NCBI GenBank assembly: GCA_963848825.1
Contig: CAWKFA010000002.1
Coordinates: 434,001-498,000 of the forward strand
Direction: 5' to 3'
Length of the DNA stretch: 64,000 nt
DNA from: CAVVSQ01 sp963848825
GTDB taxonomy: Bacteria > Planctomycetota > Planctomycetia > Gemmatales > Gemmataceae
The notes under the pieces were generated by a model. It worked only from the letters and a program-made list of their open reading frames with translations, was not told the DNA's origin and made no database searches. The first letter of the stretch is position 1. Each line of letters starts with the position of its first letter. The position numbers and the translations under genes are program-made. This document shows positions 1-9,185 of the stretch, piece after piece.

Positions 1-379
1 GTGTGTTCTTGGTACGATCTCAGGATCGTGCTCTTTATGCGGATGGCATAGAATACGTTGGTGTAGCCGAGGAGTCGTTGGTGCAGGAGTTGGGCAGACG
101 ATTTGTAAACCGGCGTAGCATACCCCAGCCGGGCGGTGCGACTGGTTCCCGTGACGTATCGCTCACCTCGACACGTCCGCAGATAACCTTGAACATTCGC
201 CCGTGGTCATTCAGCCAGTTCTGCTGCCAGTGTAATACATGCACGTCGAGATGTCGATTGAGGCGGAATTGATTCGTTCACGCGAACGATCAGAAAAGCT
301 CTCACCTGATAGAATGAAACATCGCGAGAGATCGTAGTAAAAAGACCAAATCAGTGACCGCACGCCAACCACATACGCC
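1..379. other. Left-edge stretch with no recognised gene
   Basis: Both strands carry short open frames here (one of 69 codons on the minus strand, one of 89 on the plus strand), but neither shows a family motif I recognise, a convincing ribosome binding site or a clear C-terminus. It may contain the fragment of a gene whose rest lies outside the window. The last ~100 bases presumably hold the promoter of the pseudouridine synthase that starts at 380. Confidence 0.3.
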
Positions 380-1352
380 ATGAATCCTTCCTTCCTTCAG
401 CAATTCTCCGTCGCCGCCGACCTGGCAAATCAAACCTTGGCCGCTCTGCTGCGCCATTGGCTGCCGGGCCAAAGCTGGTCGCAGGTGCGGCACCTGATAA
501 GCGGGCGGCGCATCACTATAAACGATGAGCTTTGGCTTGATGATGCTCGACGACTGCGGGCCGGCGACACCGTGGCGATTTTGGCTCAGCCACAAAGCCA
601 AAAGCCCTTGCTCGATAATATTCCGATCCGTTATGTCGACACGCATGTCATCGTCGTCGAGAAGCCGGCCGGCATCTCCACTGTGCGCCATCCCACGGAA
701 TATGAGTGGTCGCCGGAACGGCGGGCGCTGGTGCCGACGCTTGATGATTTGGTGCTCCATCAAACGGGGCAACAGGCTGGCCGTAAAGGCAAGGGGCCCC
801 GGCGCGCCTGCGCATCGTGCATCGACTCGACAAGGAAACTAGCGGCTTGCTGGTATTTGCCCGCACGGTTGACGCCGAACGGGGCCTGGGGCGTCAATTC
901 AAGGCGCATACCGTCGTTCGCCGCTATTTGGCACTGGTGCCAGGAAATGTAGAGGCCCAGACGATCCGCTCCAATCTGGTGCGCGATCGCGGCGATGGCA
1001 GGCGCGGCAGCGGCAGCCCCAACGACATCGGCAAGGTAGCCGTCACCCACCTTGAAGTAGCCGAAAAGCTGCCCGGCTACACCCTCGTCCGCTGCCGGCT
1101 GGAAACTGGGCGAACGCACCAAATACGGATTCACCTCGCTGAACTGGGAAACCCGGTGTGCGGCGAAAAGGTCTATGGCCGTAGCAAGGGAGCCAATGCA
1201 GTTCCGGACCCCAGCGGCGCCCGCGCCTGGCGCTCCACGCCGCGGAGCTTGGCTTCATCCACCCTATCACGGAAGAAAGCATGCACTGGGACATGCCCAT
1301 GCCTGCGGATATGCGCGAGCTTTTGGAAAAACTTCGGCTGCACCGAGTGTGA
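380..1352 (+). CDS. RluD/RluA-family rRNA pseudouridine synthase (two frame changes)
   Basis: Predicted to isomerise specific uridines of rRNA (or tRNA) to pseudouridine. An S4-like RNA-binding stretch lies at residues ~25-75. The catalytic signature HRLDKETSG, with the nucleophilic Asp, is encoded at 820-846, and the family block RTHQIRIHLA follows at ~1110. The frame changes near 800, next to a GGGGCCCC run, and again near 1215-1230. The real C-terminus, with the family block HAAELGFIHPITEE and ending LRLHRV, is read in the third frame to a stop at 1350-1352. All pieces together give about 323 residues, normal for RluA/RluD enzymes, so the gene is probably whole in the cell. Family assignment is firm; which U is modified cannot be told. 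Confidence 0.85.
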
Positions 1353-1511
1353 AGGTACTTTATCTTCAGCGAAACCGCGCTCATTTTGCTTTGTGGCGTA
1401 AAACGTGCAACAAAACAGACGTAAAAAGGGGCCCAGTGTCCGCCATACCCTCGTTTAGGGCGTTGCCGGTGGCCTGCTTTTGTGGTCTGCAAACCCAAAT
1501 CAAAAACTAAC

Positions 1512-2573
1512 ATGCTGTTTGAACCGCTGACCTTCCGTGGCGTCACCTTCCGCAACCGCATCGGTGTCTCGCCGATGTGCCAATATAGCTGCAAGGATGG
1601 CGTTGTTGGCGACTGGCACCTTGTGCACCTTGGTTCGCGTGCCGTCGGTGGCGCGGGCCTGGTGATGGCGGAGGCCACCGCCGTGACGGCCGACGGGCGA
1701 ATATCGCCGGCCGATACGGGCATCTGGAAGGATGAGCATGTGACCGCCTGGCGGAGGATTGTGAGCTTTGTTGCCGAACATGGCGCAGTGCCCGGGATTC
1801 AGCTTGCCCATGCGGGCTGGAAGGGCTCGACCGTGCCACCGTGGCAAGGCCGCAATTTAGTTCCCATCGGCGCTGGTGGGTGGCAACCCGTCGGCGTGGG
1901 CGGCGAGCCGTTCGACGAGGGCTATCCCGTCCCTCGGCAACTAACCGAAGTTGACATCGACCGCCTGTGCATTGACTGGCGCGAAGCGGCTCTGCGGGCG
2001 GTGGCTGCTGGCTTCAAGTTAATTGAAGTGCACGCCGCTCATGGCTATCTCTTCCACAGCTTTCTGTCGCCGCTCTCGAACCGCCGCGGCGATACCTACG
2101 GCGGTTCCTTCGAAAACCGCGCCCGCTTTCTCCTCCGCGTCGTCAAGGAAGTGCGTGCCGCCATCCCAGGTGATATGCCTCTCTTCGTGCGCCTGTCCTG
2201 TTCGGACTGGACGGACGGCGGCTGGACCATTGCTGATTCGATACGCCTGGCCATGCTGCTGCGTGAGCTTGGCGTCGACCTCATCGATTGCAGTTCGGGC
2301 GGAGCCGTGCCGAAGGCGAACATTCCACTTGGTCCGGGCTACCAAACGGCTTTCGCGGCGGCAATTCGTCTCCAGGCCGGCATACCCACGGCTGCCGTTG
2401 GCATGATCACTGGCCCGCACCAGGCTGAAACCATCCTCTCGACGGGCCAGGCCGACATGGTCTTCCTGGCCCGCGAGATGCTTCGTGATCCGTACTGGCC
2501 TGGCCGGGCGGCCAAGGCGCTCGGGCACAAGACCGAAGGCCTCTTGCCCATTCAGTACGGTCGGGCATGGTGA
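1512..2573 (+). CDS. namA: NADPH-dependent flavin oxidoreductase (Old Yellow Enzyme, YqjM/NamA type)
   Basis: FMN-binding TIM-barrel ene-reductase of the YqjM (class III OYE) group, reducing activated C=C bonds with NADPH in the cytoplasm. The protein has 353 residues and is uninterrupted. It opens MLFEPLTFRG, carries SPMCQYS near residue 25 (the redox-tuning Cys typical of YqjM), the substrate-binding pair in EVHAAHGYL near 175, and the FMN phosphate region AVGMI near 300. An in-frame upstream GTG at 1482 exists, but homology begins at this ATG. It follows the pseudouridine synthase by 159 bases on the same strand and ends 15 bases from the stop of the convergent lon gene. The natural substrate is unknown. 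Confidence 0.9.
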   Translation: MLFEPLTFRGVTFRNRIGVSPMCQYSCKDGVVGDWHLVHLGSRAVGGAGLVMAEATAVTADGRISPADTGIWKDEHVTAWRRIVSFVAEHGAVPGIQLAHAGWKGSTVPPWQGRNLVPIGAGGWQPVGVGGEPFDEGYPVPRQLTEVDIDRLCIDWREAALRAVAAGFKLIEVHAAHGYLFHSFLSPLSNRRGDTYGGSFENRARFLLRVVKEVRAAIPGDMPLFVRLSCSDWTDGGWTIADSIRLAMLLRELGVDLIDCSSGGAVPKANIPLGPGYQTAFAAAIRLQAGIPTAAVGMITGPHQAETILSTGQADMVFLAREMLRDPYWPGRAAKALGHKTEGLLPIQYGRAW

Positions 2574-2588
2574 ACTTCACTGGTGCTG

Positions 2589-4950
2589 TCACACAACCAA
2601 CCTATCTGGAAAACGGCAGGCCAACTCGGGGAGGGCGGCGGCCAGCACATCCTCGATACGCTCGGCAAACACGAATTCCATTTGATTGCGAACTTCCTCC
2701 GGCAAATCTTTCAGATCATTCTTATTGTCCTTGGGAAGAATGATCCGACGAATTCCCGCCCGGCGAGCAGCGAGAACCTTTTCCTTGATGCCGCCGACCG
2801 GCAAAACCAGGCCGCTCAGGGTGATTTCACCGGTCATGGCCGTGTCCTTACGGACAGGCAGGCTCGCATAGGCGGACGCAAGGGCCGTCACCATCGCCAC
2901 GCCTGCCGAGGGCCCGTCCTTGGGGACCGCACCTGCCGGCACGTGCACATGGACCGCGGTATTGCGAAAGACGGACGGGTCCAGGCTCAATTCGTGAACG
3001 TGGGCGCGGATATAGGTCTGCGCAGCTCGAGCCGACTCGCGCATGACGCTGCCCAGTTGTCCGGTCAAGCGGACGCCCTTGGCATCCGGCACCACGCTGG
3101 CTTCAACGTACAGAACTTCTCCACCGGCCTCCGTCCAGGCCATTCCCGTCGCCACGCCCGCTGGCAAATGCTGGCGTGCTTGCTCCAGACGGAAGCGTTC
3201 GTGACCGAGCAGGTCGCTCAGATCTTCCGGCCCAATCGTGACACTTTGGGTCTGTCCTTCCGCAAAGCGGCGGGCGACCTTCCGTGCTAGCTGGCCGATG
3301 ACCCGCTCCAGGCCACGCACGCCTGCCTCACGGGTGTAGCGGCTGATGATCCAGCGCAAGGTGACTTCCGGGATTTGCAATTGCTCGGCCGTCAGCCCGG
3401 CTTCGCCGAGGCGACGAGGCACCAGGTAACGCTGAGCGATGCGCAGCTTCTCTTCTTCGCTGTAACCGGCCAGGCGGAGAATCTCCATGCGATCCAGCAA
3501 CGGGCCCGGGACACTATCCAGGGCGTTGGCCGTGGTGATGAAAAAGACCTTCGACAAATCGAAGGGGAGATCGAGATAATTATCACGGAACGTCGAATTC
3601 TGCGCCGGGTCCAGCACTTCGAGCAGCGCCGAGGCCGGGTCGCCTCGAAAGTCACGACCAAGCTTATCGACTTCGTCCAGCATCAATACCGGGTTATTGA
3701 CCCCGGCGCCGTAGGGCCTGCAAAATGCGTCCGGGCATGGCGCCGATATAGGTTCGTCGATGGCCGCGTAATTCAGCTTCATCGTGCAGGCCGCCCAGGC
3801 TCATACGTTCGAACTTGCGTCCGAGCGCGCGGGCCACGGATTGGCCTAGCGAGGTCTTGCCAACGCCAGGAGGGCCGACGAGGCATAAGATGGGCGCCGA
3901 GGCCTTCGGATTGAGCTTCAGGACGGCCAGATGTTCGAGAATGCGGTTCTTGATGTCCTCCAGGCCATAGTGATCCTCATCCAACACTTCACGCGTGTGG
4001 GCCAGATCGATGGTTTGTTCCAGCGAAGGTTTCCAGGGCAACTCAAGTAAAAACTCCAAATAGGTTCGCGTCACCTGAAAATCAGGCGCGGCGGCCGGCA
4101 AGCGTTCGAGCTTGCGCAGCTCCCGGTCCGCTTCTTTGCGTACGTCCTCGGGGAGCTCCGCCTCGCTGAAGCGCTGGCGCAATTCCGCTGCTTCGGATTT
4201 TTCGGGGTTCTCCTCGCCGAGTTCTTTTTGAATGGCTTGCAGTTGCTGGCGCAACAGGTATTCGCGCTGCTGTTTGTTCATGCCGCTGTTGGCATCGCTG
4301 GCAATCTTATGGCGCAGCTCAAGCACCTGGACCTCATGAACGAGGGCGGCATAAAGAAGACGCAGGGCATCCAGACGCGTCGGCGCCTCCAGTAACGCCT
4401 GCTCCTTTTCAACGTCCAAACCGAGCAGCGAACCAAGGAGATAAGCCATGTGCAGGGGATCCTGAACCTGGCTGGCGAGCTGGCCGAGATCGGGCACATT
4501 TTCATGCCGATTCAATTCGATGGCGCGCGCCGCCTGTTCGAGAATGGCCCGATGCAGTGCCTCCAGTTCGACGCCACCATCATCGGGTAACGGTAAAGGA
4601 CGAACCTTGGCGGTCAAGTAAGGCTCGGTCTGCTCGATGCGAATGACGCTTATCCGTTCCAGCCCCTGGACGAGAAGTTGCAGCCCATTTTCGGTGCGAT
4701 TAACTTTCTTAATGACCCCACGGGTACCTACTTGATAGAGGTCGTCCGCGCCGGGTTCCTCCACGGCTGCATCCCGTTGGGCAAGCAAAACAACCGCTTT
4801 CCCTTCCCGGGCGGTCGCTGCCTCGACGGCGGCCACGGACGCGGCCCGGCCGGCCGACAGCGGCACGAACAGGTGCGGAAAAAGCACTGTGTTCTTAAGT
4901 GCCAATACCGGAAGGACTTCCAGGACTTGTTGGTTGGTGTCAGGATTCAT
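2589..4950 (-). CDS. lon: ATP-dependent Lon protease (one frame change)
   Basis: Cytoplasmic AAA+ protease that degrades misfolded and regulatory proteins. In order: the Lon N-terminal substrate domain starting LPVLALKNTVLFP, a coiled-coil middle, the Walker A loop GPPGVGKTS near residue 365, the Walker B LMLDEVDKLG, sensor segments, and the C-terminal peptidase with catalytic Ser in PKDGPSAG and Lys in GGIKEKVLAA. The frame slips once near 3705, in a GGCGCCGGGG stretch between GRILQALRR and AGVNNPV. Both halves join to ~786 residues, the usual bacterial length. An AAGAGGA ribosome binding site precedes the ATG at 4950. Convergent with namA. An essential-looking gene of normal length argues the break is a sequence error. 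Confidence 0.93.
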
Positions 4951-5170
4951 TTTTGTGTTCCTCTTTTTTCGCGGTACACATCGCTCTGCATGAGGGCAGG
5001 TAACGATGCTGGAAATTAGAGGACACCAGGACAGGGAAAGATGCAGGAGAAGGATGAAGAGGTATTGTCAAAAGGAGTACAAATAGGCGGACTTTATCGC
5101 CGAGGCCTGGCCACGACATGCATGCCGGAAGTAATTAGCGAATTCACTCCCGGTGACGGCGTGCATTACG

Positions 5171-6130
5171 TCAACCTTTTTTGGGAACGAACTTTTGCAC
5201 GCGCTTGCCCTCGACTTCCGCCACGTAAACGGCGCCCTGGGAATCGACACAGAGCATGTGGGGCATGGCGAATTGTCCCGGGGCGCTACCTGGTCCCCCG
5301 AAGCGGCCGAGTGGCTTGCCCTCCTTATCGAGGACCTTGATCCAGTTGGCAATGCCATCCGCCACGAACATTTGTCCGCCACTCGTCAAGAACAGACCAT
5401 AAGGATGGCCACTTTCCGTCCACTGCCGCAGGAACTTGCCCTCGGCATCGAAGACTTGAATGCGTTTGTTCTCACGGTCGCCGACATAGACACGCCCCTG
5501 CGTGTCCAGGCAAACGGCGTGCGGCAAATCGAATTCGCCGGCGCCGCTTCCTGATTTGCCCCACTGCTTGAGGAGTTTGCCTTCCTTGGAAAACTTGAGG
5601 ACCCGCGAATTGCCGTAGCCATCGGCTACATAAAAATCACCCGCCGGAGTGACCGCCACGTCCGTTGGTTTGTTGAAGCGGTTTGTTCCCGCGCCACGCT
5701 GGCCTTTTTCACCGAGCGTCAGCAGCAGCTTCCCCGTGGCGTCAAACTTGTAGACCTGGTGATTCGCCACGTCGGTAATCCAGACATTGTCGTTGGCATC
5801 GATGCGCAGGCCGTGCGCGGAATTAATCTGACCGTCGCCCCACGAACTCAGGAATTTGCCGTCGCGATCAAAGATCAGCACGGGATGTTTGCCACGGTGA
5901 AAGACGAAAACGCGGTCGGCGGAATCGGTGGCGACTGCCGAGACAGCGCCGAATTCGATGCCCTTGGGGAGTTTCGCCCAGCCGACAATGGGGCGGTAGT
6001 CGGGAAACGGCGTTGCCGGCAGGTCGTCCCCCTTGGCGGCAGGCACCCCTGGGCAGAGCAATGTCAGGAAAGTCAATGCCACCAGCGGGAACCGTCGTCC
6101 AGGAGTGACAAGGATACTTGGCTGCGCCAT
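5171..6130 (-). CDS. Secreted NHL-repeat protein (PAL-like six-bladed propeller)
   Basis: A 319-residue protein beginning MAQPSILVTPGRRF with a signal peptide (hydrophobic ~residues 13-30), then at least five NHL repeats of the form DxxGxVYVADxxNxRVxxFDxxGK. The repeats VTPAGDFYVADGYGNSRV and DTQGRVYVGDRENKRIQVF resemble the beta-propeller of peptidyl-alpha-hydroxyglycine amidating lyase-like proteins, but lyase activity is not established. The open frame continues upstream to 6367 through the tandem-repeat region. I place the start at 6130 because a GGAGAG ribosome binding site and the signal peptide fit there. Likely periplasmic or extracellular, possibly a binding or recognition propeller. 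Confidence 0.8.
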   Translation of the reverse strand: MAQPSILVTPGRRFPLVALTFLTLLCPGVPAAKGDDLPATPFPDYRPIVGWAKLPKGIEFGAVSAVATDSADRVFVFHRGKHPVLIFDRDGKFLSSWGDGQINSAHGLRIDANDNVWITDVANHQVYKFDATGKLLLTLGEKGQRGAGTNRFNKPTDVAVTPAGDFYVADGYGNSRVLKFSKEGKLLKQWGKSGSGAGEFDLPHAVCLDTQGRVYVGDRENKRIQVFDAEGKFLRQWTESGHPYGLFLTSGGQMFVADGIANWIKVLDKEGKPLGRFGGPGSAPGQFAMPHMLCVDSQGAVYVAEVEGKRVQKFVPKKG

Positions 6131-6296
6131 AAGCTCTCCAAAACCTGTTGCAAAATCGTACGCCACCCGTGCCCCGTCGGGTCGTTTTATTTCAATATAC
6201 CCCCCGGACACCCCCTGAAATGAATGAAACGAGCAACGACCCGGTAGATTCGTCAAGGAATCGGTTCGGGAGTGCGCGTCGGCCACCGTCGCCTTT

Positions 6297-6376
6297 AAAA
6301 ATGGTATGTATGCGTGCACCGGGCACCCCCCGCCAGGACGCATACCATTTTGCATACCATTTTGCATACCATTTTG
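6297..6376. repeat. 12-bp tandem repeat (x3) with an inverted copy
   Basis: Three exact head-to-tail copies of CATACCATTTTG occupy 6341-6376. The reverse complement AAAATGGTATG lies at 6297-6307, so the single-stranded form can fold the two sides into a hairpin with arms 6297-6314 and ~6338-6351. It lies directly upstream of the NHL-repeat gene start and could be a regulatory binding array or replication-slippage product. Confidence 0.7.
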
Positions 6377-6488
6377 CTATGCGGCGGGACTGCGTATCCT
6401 CCATGGGCACCCCGGCGGCGCTGGTGTCGTAAAACATCTCCGGCATGTCCGCCCTGGTCTGTGTACGGAATGCCAGCCAGTGGTCGGC

Positions 6489-6596
6489 CTAGCAGCCCGT
6501 TGAAAAAGGGGTCAGACCCCTTCAGCACCCTGCAAAAAACGTTGAAAACTCTGTTCGCTTCAAGGGGGTCTGACCCCTTTTTCAACGGGCTGCTAG
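6489..6596. repeat. Long inverted repeat with GGGGTCAGACCCC core (REP/MITE-like)
   Basis: The left arm at 6489-6522 and right arm at 6562-6596 are reverse complements over about 34 bases with a single-base length difference, separated by ~39 bases. Each arm contains the self-complementary core AGGGGTCAGACCCC next to CTAGCAGCCCGTTGAAAA. Such GGTCTGACC-centred palindromes are commonly dispersed as REP-like or MITE-like elements mobilised in trans by REP-associated tyrosine transposases. No transposase is in this window. As RNA it would also form a very strong hairpin between the NHL gene and rplU. Confidence 0.7.
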
Positions 6597-6747
6597 TGGT
6601 CCAAAACCTCATCCCCCAGAATCGGTGGCCACACCCTTTTTTAGCGCATTATCAACTTGCGTTTTTTCGCCCCTTTCCGCCATGGAACCGGTTTCCTATC
6701 CTATAACAGAACGAACCTGGGTCGCCTGTCCAAAAGGAAATTTGACC

Positions 6748-7068
6748 ATGTACGCGGTTTTTGAAGATGGCTCCCGCCAATATCGGGTGGAAGAAGGCGA
6801 CGTTGTGAAAGTCGACTTTCGCGCTGCTGAGATCGGTGCCAGTCTTGAGTTCGATCGCGTCTTGCTGTACCAAAACGACGCCGACACGCGCATTGGGCAC
6901 CCCGTCATCGAGGGCGCACGTATCGTGGGCGAAGTTGTCGAACACCCCTCGACCAAGCTCTATATTCAACATTTCAGGCGGCGCAAAAACTATCGGCGCC
7001 TCCGTGGTCACCGCCAGCCCTATACTTCTGTCAAAATCCAAAAGATCGTGATGTCCCTGGCCAACTGA
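6748..7068 (+). CDS. rplU: 50S ribosomal protein bL21
   Basis: Large-subunit ribosomal protein binding 23S rRNA. 106 residues, starting MYAVFEDGSRQYRVEEGD and containing the family C-terminal block HFRRRKNYRRLRGHRQPYT. The open frame extends upstream to 6625, but homology and the AAAAGGA site point to the ATG at 6748. In most bacteria rplU is followed immediately by rpmA (bL27); here only 152 bases without any L27-like frame separate it from the convergent hflX gene, so rpmA must lie elsewhere. Confidence 0.95.
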   Translation: MYAVFEDGSRQYRVEEGDVVKVDFRAAEIGASLEFDRVLLYQNDADTRIGHPVIEGARIVGEVVEHPSTKLYIQHFRRRKNYRRLRGHRQPYTSVKIQKIVMSLAN

Positions 7069-7220
7069 GCTTTCTGAGCGCCTGTCAACTTGATCTCCAT
7101 ACGACCCTTGCGACGCGGAGGCCGTAGCGTTGCCGATCTGGCTGCGTTACGCTCGCCGCGTTCCGGCAATTTTATCTTGGGTGCTTGGTTTCCCGCTTCC
7201 GGCCCCGCTTCTCGCTCAAA

Positions 7221-8583
7221 TCAAGGTTTTGCTTCCTTTTCTTCGGGCTTGCCGTTCAGCCCTTCCAGCATTTTGATGGCGACGTCGGGTTCTTGAAGGT
7301 GCCGCACCAGAAAGCGCGGGACATAGCAACGTACGGTCACGCGATCGTCGTGAAACTCCTGATGGTAGACATCGGCATGGGCCGAAAGGTAAGCCAGGAT
7401 ACGCCCATTGCCCGCGGCCGCGTCGATCTGGGCATTGACGAAGTCGGCACTCAACACCTCGATTACGGCATCCTGGAGTTTGTCTAACCCCTGCTTTTTC
7501 CCCGCGCTAATGGCGACGGCACGCGGATGATCTTTTTCAAGAACGTGCAATAAAGACATGTCGGCAATGCGGTCGATCTTGTTGAGGACCAGCAGGGTTG
7601 TTTTCTGCGCAGTCCAGTTCCTTGAGGACGCTGGTCACCGCCTGGATTTGTCGCTCGGCAAAGGGGCTGCTGGCGTCGACGACGTGCAAGAGCAGCCGGG
7701 CCTGGCGTGTCTCCTCCAGCGTTGCTTTAAAGGACGCGATCAGGTGATGGGGAAGGTCGCGAATAAAGCCGACGGTATCGCTCAGGAGAACCTTATAGCC
7801 GCCTCGGGTGGCGGCCGATTCAGCAGTCATCGGCGGGGGCGGCAGGTGCCATTGGCGGGTGCGGGTGTCTAGCGTGGAAAACAGCTTGTCCTCTACATAA
7901 ACATCGGCGCCGGTCAGCGCGTTCATCAGCGTGCTCTTGCCGGCGTTCGTGTAGCCAACCAGGGACACCGTGTGTTCTTCCGAGCGTCCACGCACTTCAC
8001 GCTGCTTGCGTGCTTGCACCACGACGAGTTTGGCCTTGAGGTCGCGAATGCGCAGCGTCACGAGGCGGCGATCTTCCTCTAACTGCGTTTCGCCCGGCCC
8101 TCTGAGTCCGATGCCACCCTTGTAACGCGACAGATGGGTCCACATGCGCCGCAGGCGCGGCAACGCATATTCCAACTGGGCCAGTTCCACCTGAAGGCGT
8201 GCGGCCACGGTGCGAGCCCGGCTGGCAAAGATGTCGAGAATGAGTTCGCTGCGATCGATGACTTTGATCGAGGTCGCCTTCTCAAGGTTGCGGGTCTGCG
8301 CAGGCGATAGATCGTTGTCGAAAATCACGACGTCGGCGTCATGGGCCTCGACCGCCTCCTGCAGCTCGACGAGCTTCCCTTTGCCAATGTAAGAGGCGGG
8401 AACGACATGCTCGCGCTTTTGCAGGATGCTGGCGACCACGACAGCCCCCGCCGTCGTGGCGAGGCCGCGTAATTCATCGAGTGGATCGTCGCTTATCCAG
8501 GGCCGGTGAGGCAAGGCGACGCTGACCAGGACCGCTCGTTCCAGGTGAACGGTCAACTCTTCGCGGGAATTGTTCAAACTCAC
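7221..8583 (-). CDS. hflX: GTPase HflX, ribosome-splitting factor (one frame change)
   Basis: Translational GTPase that binds the 50S subunit and rescues stalled ribosomes under stress. Starts with GTG (VSLNN) behind a GAGG site. The HflX N-terminal domain has GKGKLVEL near residue 72 and the glycine-rich linker GGIGLRGPGETQLE; the G domain has G1 GYTNAGKST, G3 DTVGF and G4 NKID. The frame slips near 7600 at an A-run just before NKID, and the C-terminal ~120 residues continue in another frame to the stop at 7221. Combined length ~453 residues is normal for the longer HflX proteins. It converges on rplU. Confidence 0.9.
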
Positions 8584-8750
8584 GTTGCCTCGTTGTTTTA
8601 GAGACTGCCGCGGAATTAACGTTCAACTTGCCTTCCAGGCTGGGAACAACTTGACCCAGGTCACCCGGCACTCCTTGCGAACTTTAATTCTTATGCAGCC
8701 TCTTGGGTTCGACCCTCCCATTGTAAGTGGCTTCTGCTTAAGATTACAAC

Positions 8751-9185
8751 ATGTTATCCGGTGAAGTTGCCATTCGCGTTCGCTATGCCGAGACCGACCG
8801 CATGGGGTTGTTGCACCATGCCAATTATCTCGTCTATTTCGAGCAGGGCAGGACGGAGCTGCTGCGCTCCCAAGGAATATCCTATCGCGACATGGAAGAT
8901 CAAGGATTTCTCCTGGTGCTGACCAAGGTGCAGGTGCGCTACCGCAGCCCAGCCCGTTATGACGAGTTGCTCACGTTGCGCACGAGTGTCGTTCGAACGA
9001 CGCTTGTCAAAATCGAGCATCGCTATGAAGTATTCCGCGAGGGGCTGTTGCTGGCGGAAGGCGAAACAACTCTCGGCTGCGTCGATCGCCAGGGCAAGAT
9101 ACAAGTTCTACCCGCGTACTTGCAGGTCCCCAAAGACAGCGCACGAATTGACGGGCGGAAGGCGTTGAGCGATGCCCCAAGATGA
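8751..9185 (+). CDS. YbgC-type acyl-CoA thioesterase (hot-dog fold)
   Basis: 144 residues of the 4-hydroxybenzoyl-CoA thioesterase / YbgC family, hydrolysing acyl-CoA thioesters in the cytoplasm. The catalytic motif YAETDRMGLLHHANY near residues 9-23 holds the conserved Asp and His. Its 3' end overlaps the start of the comEC-like gene by 14 bases, suggesting translational coupling. It diverges from hflX across a 167-base gap. The physiological substrate cannot be inferred. Confidence 0.85.
   Translation: MLSGEVAIRVRYAETDRMGLLHHANYLVYFEQGRTELLRSQGISYRDMEDQGFLLVLTKVQVRYRSPARYDELLTLRTSVVRTTLVKIEHRYEVFREGLLLAEGETTLGCVDRQGKIQVLPAYLQVPKDSARIDGRKALSDAPR

Larger units (their letters stand above)
6131..6747. 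other. Repeat-rich intergenic region
   Basis: Between the divergent NHL-repeat gene and rplU lie 617 bases with no supported gene. They contain a 12-base tandem repeat with an inverted copy (6297-6376) and a long near-perfect inverted repeat (6489-6596). Several open frames cross these repeats on both strands but they merely translate the repeats. The last ~60 bases before rplU hold its ribosome binding site (AAAAGGA about 10 bases upstream of the ATG). Confidence 0.6.

Noticed and set aside
3700..3715. Programmed ribosomal frameshift in lon (and similar sites)
   Set aside because: No slippery heptamer plus downstream structure is evident, and the same kind of break affects many unrelated genes.
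6341..6376. Short direct repeats as a CRISPR array
   Set aside because: The 12-base units are adjacent with no spacers and no cas genes are nearby.
6295..6612. Minus-strand frames across the palindrome and tandem repeats
   Set aside because: They translate repeated DNA (MVCKMVCKMVC) and lack any gene-like feature.
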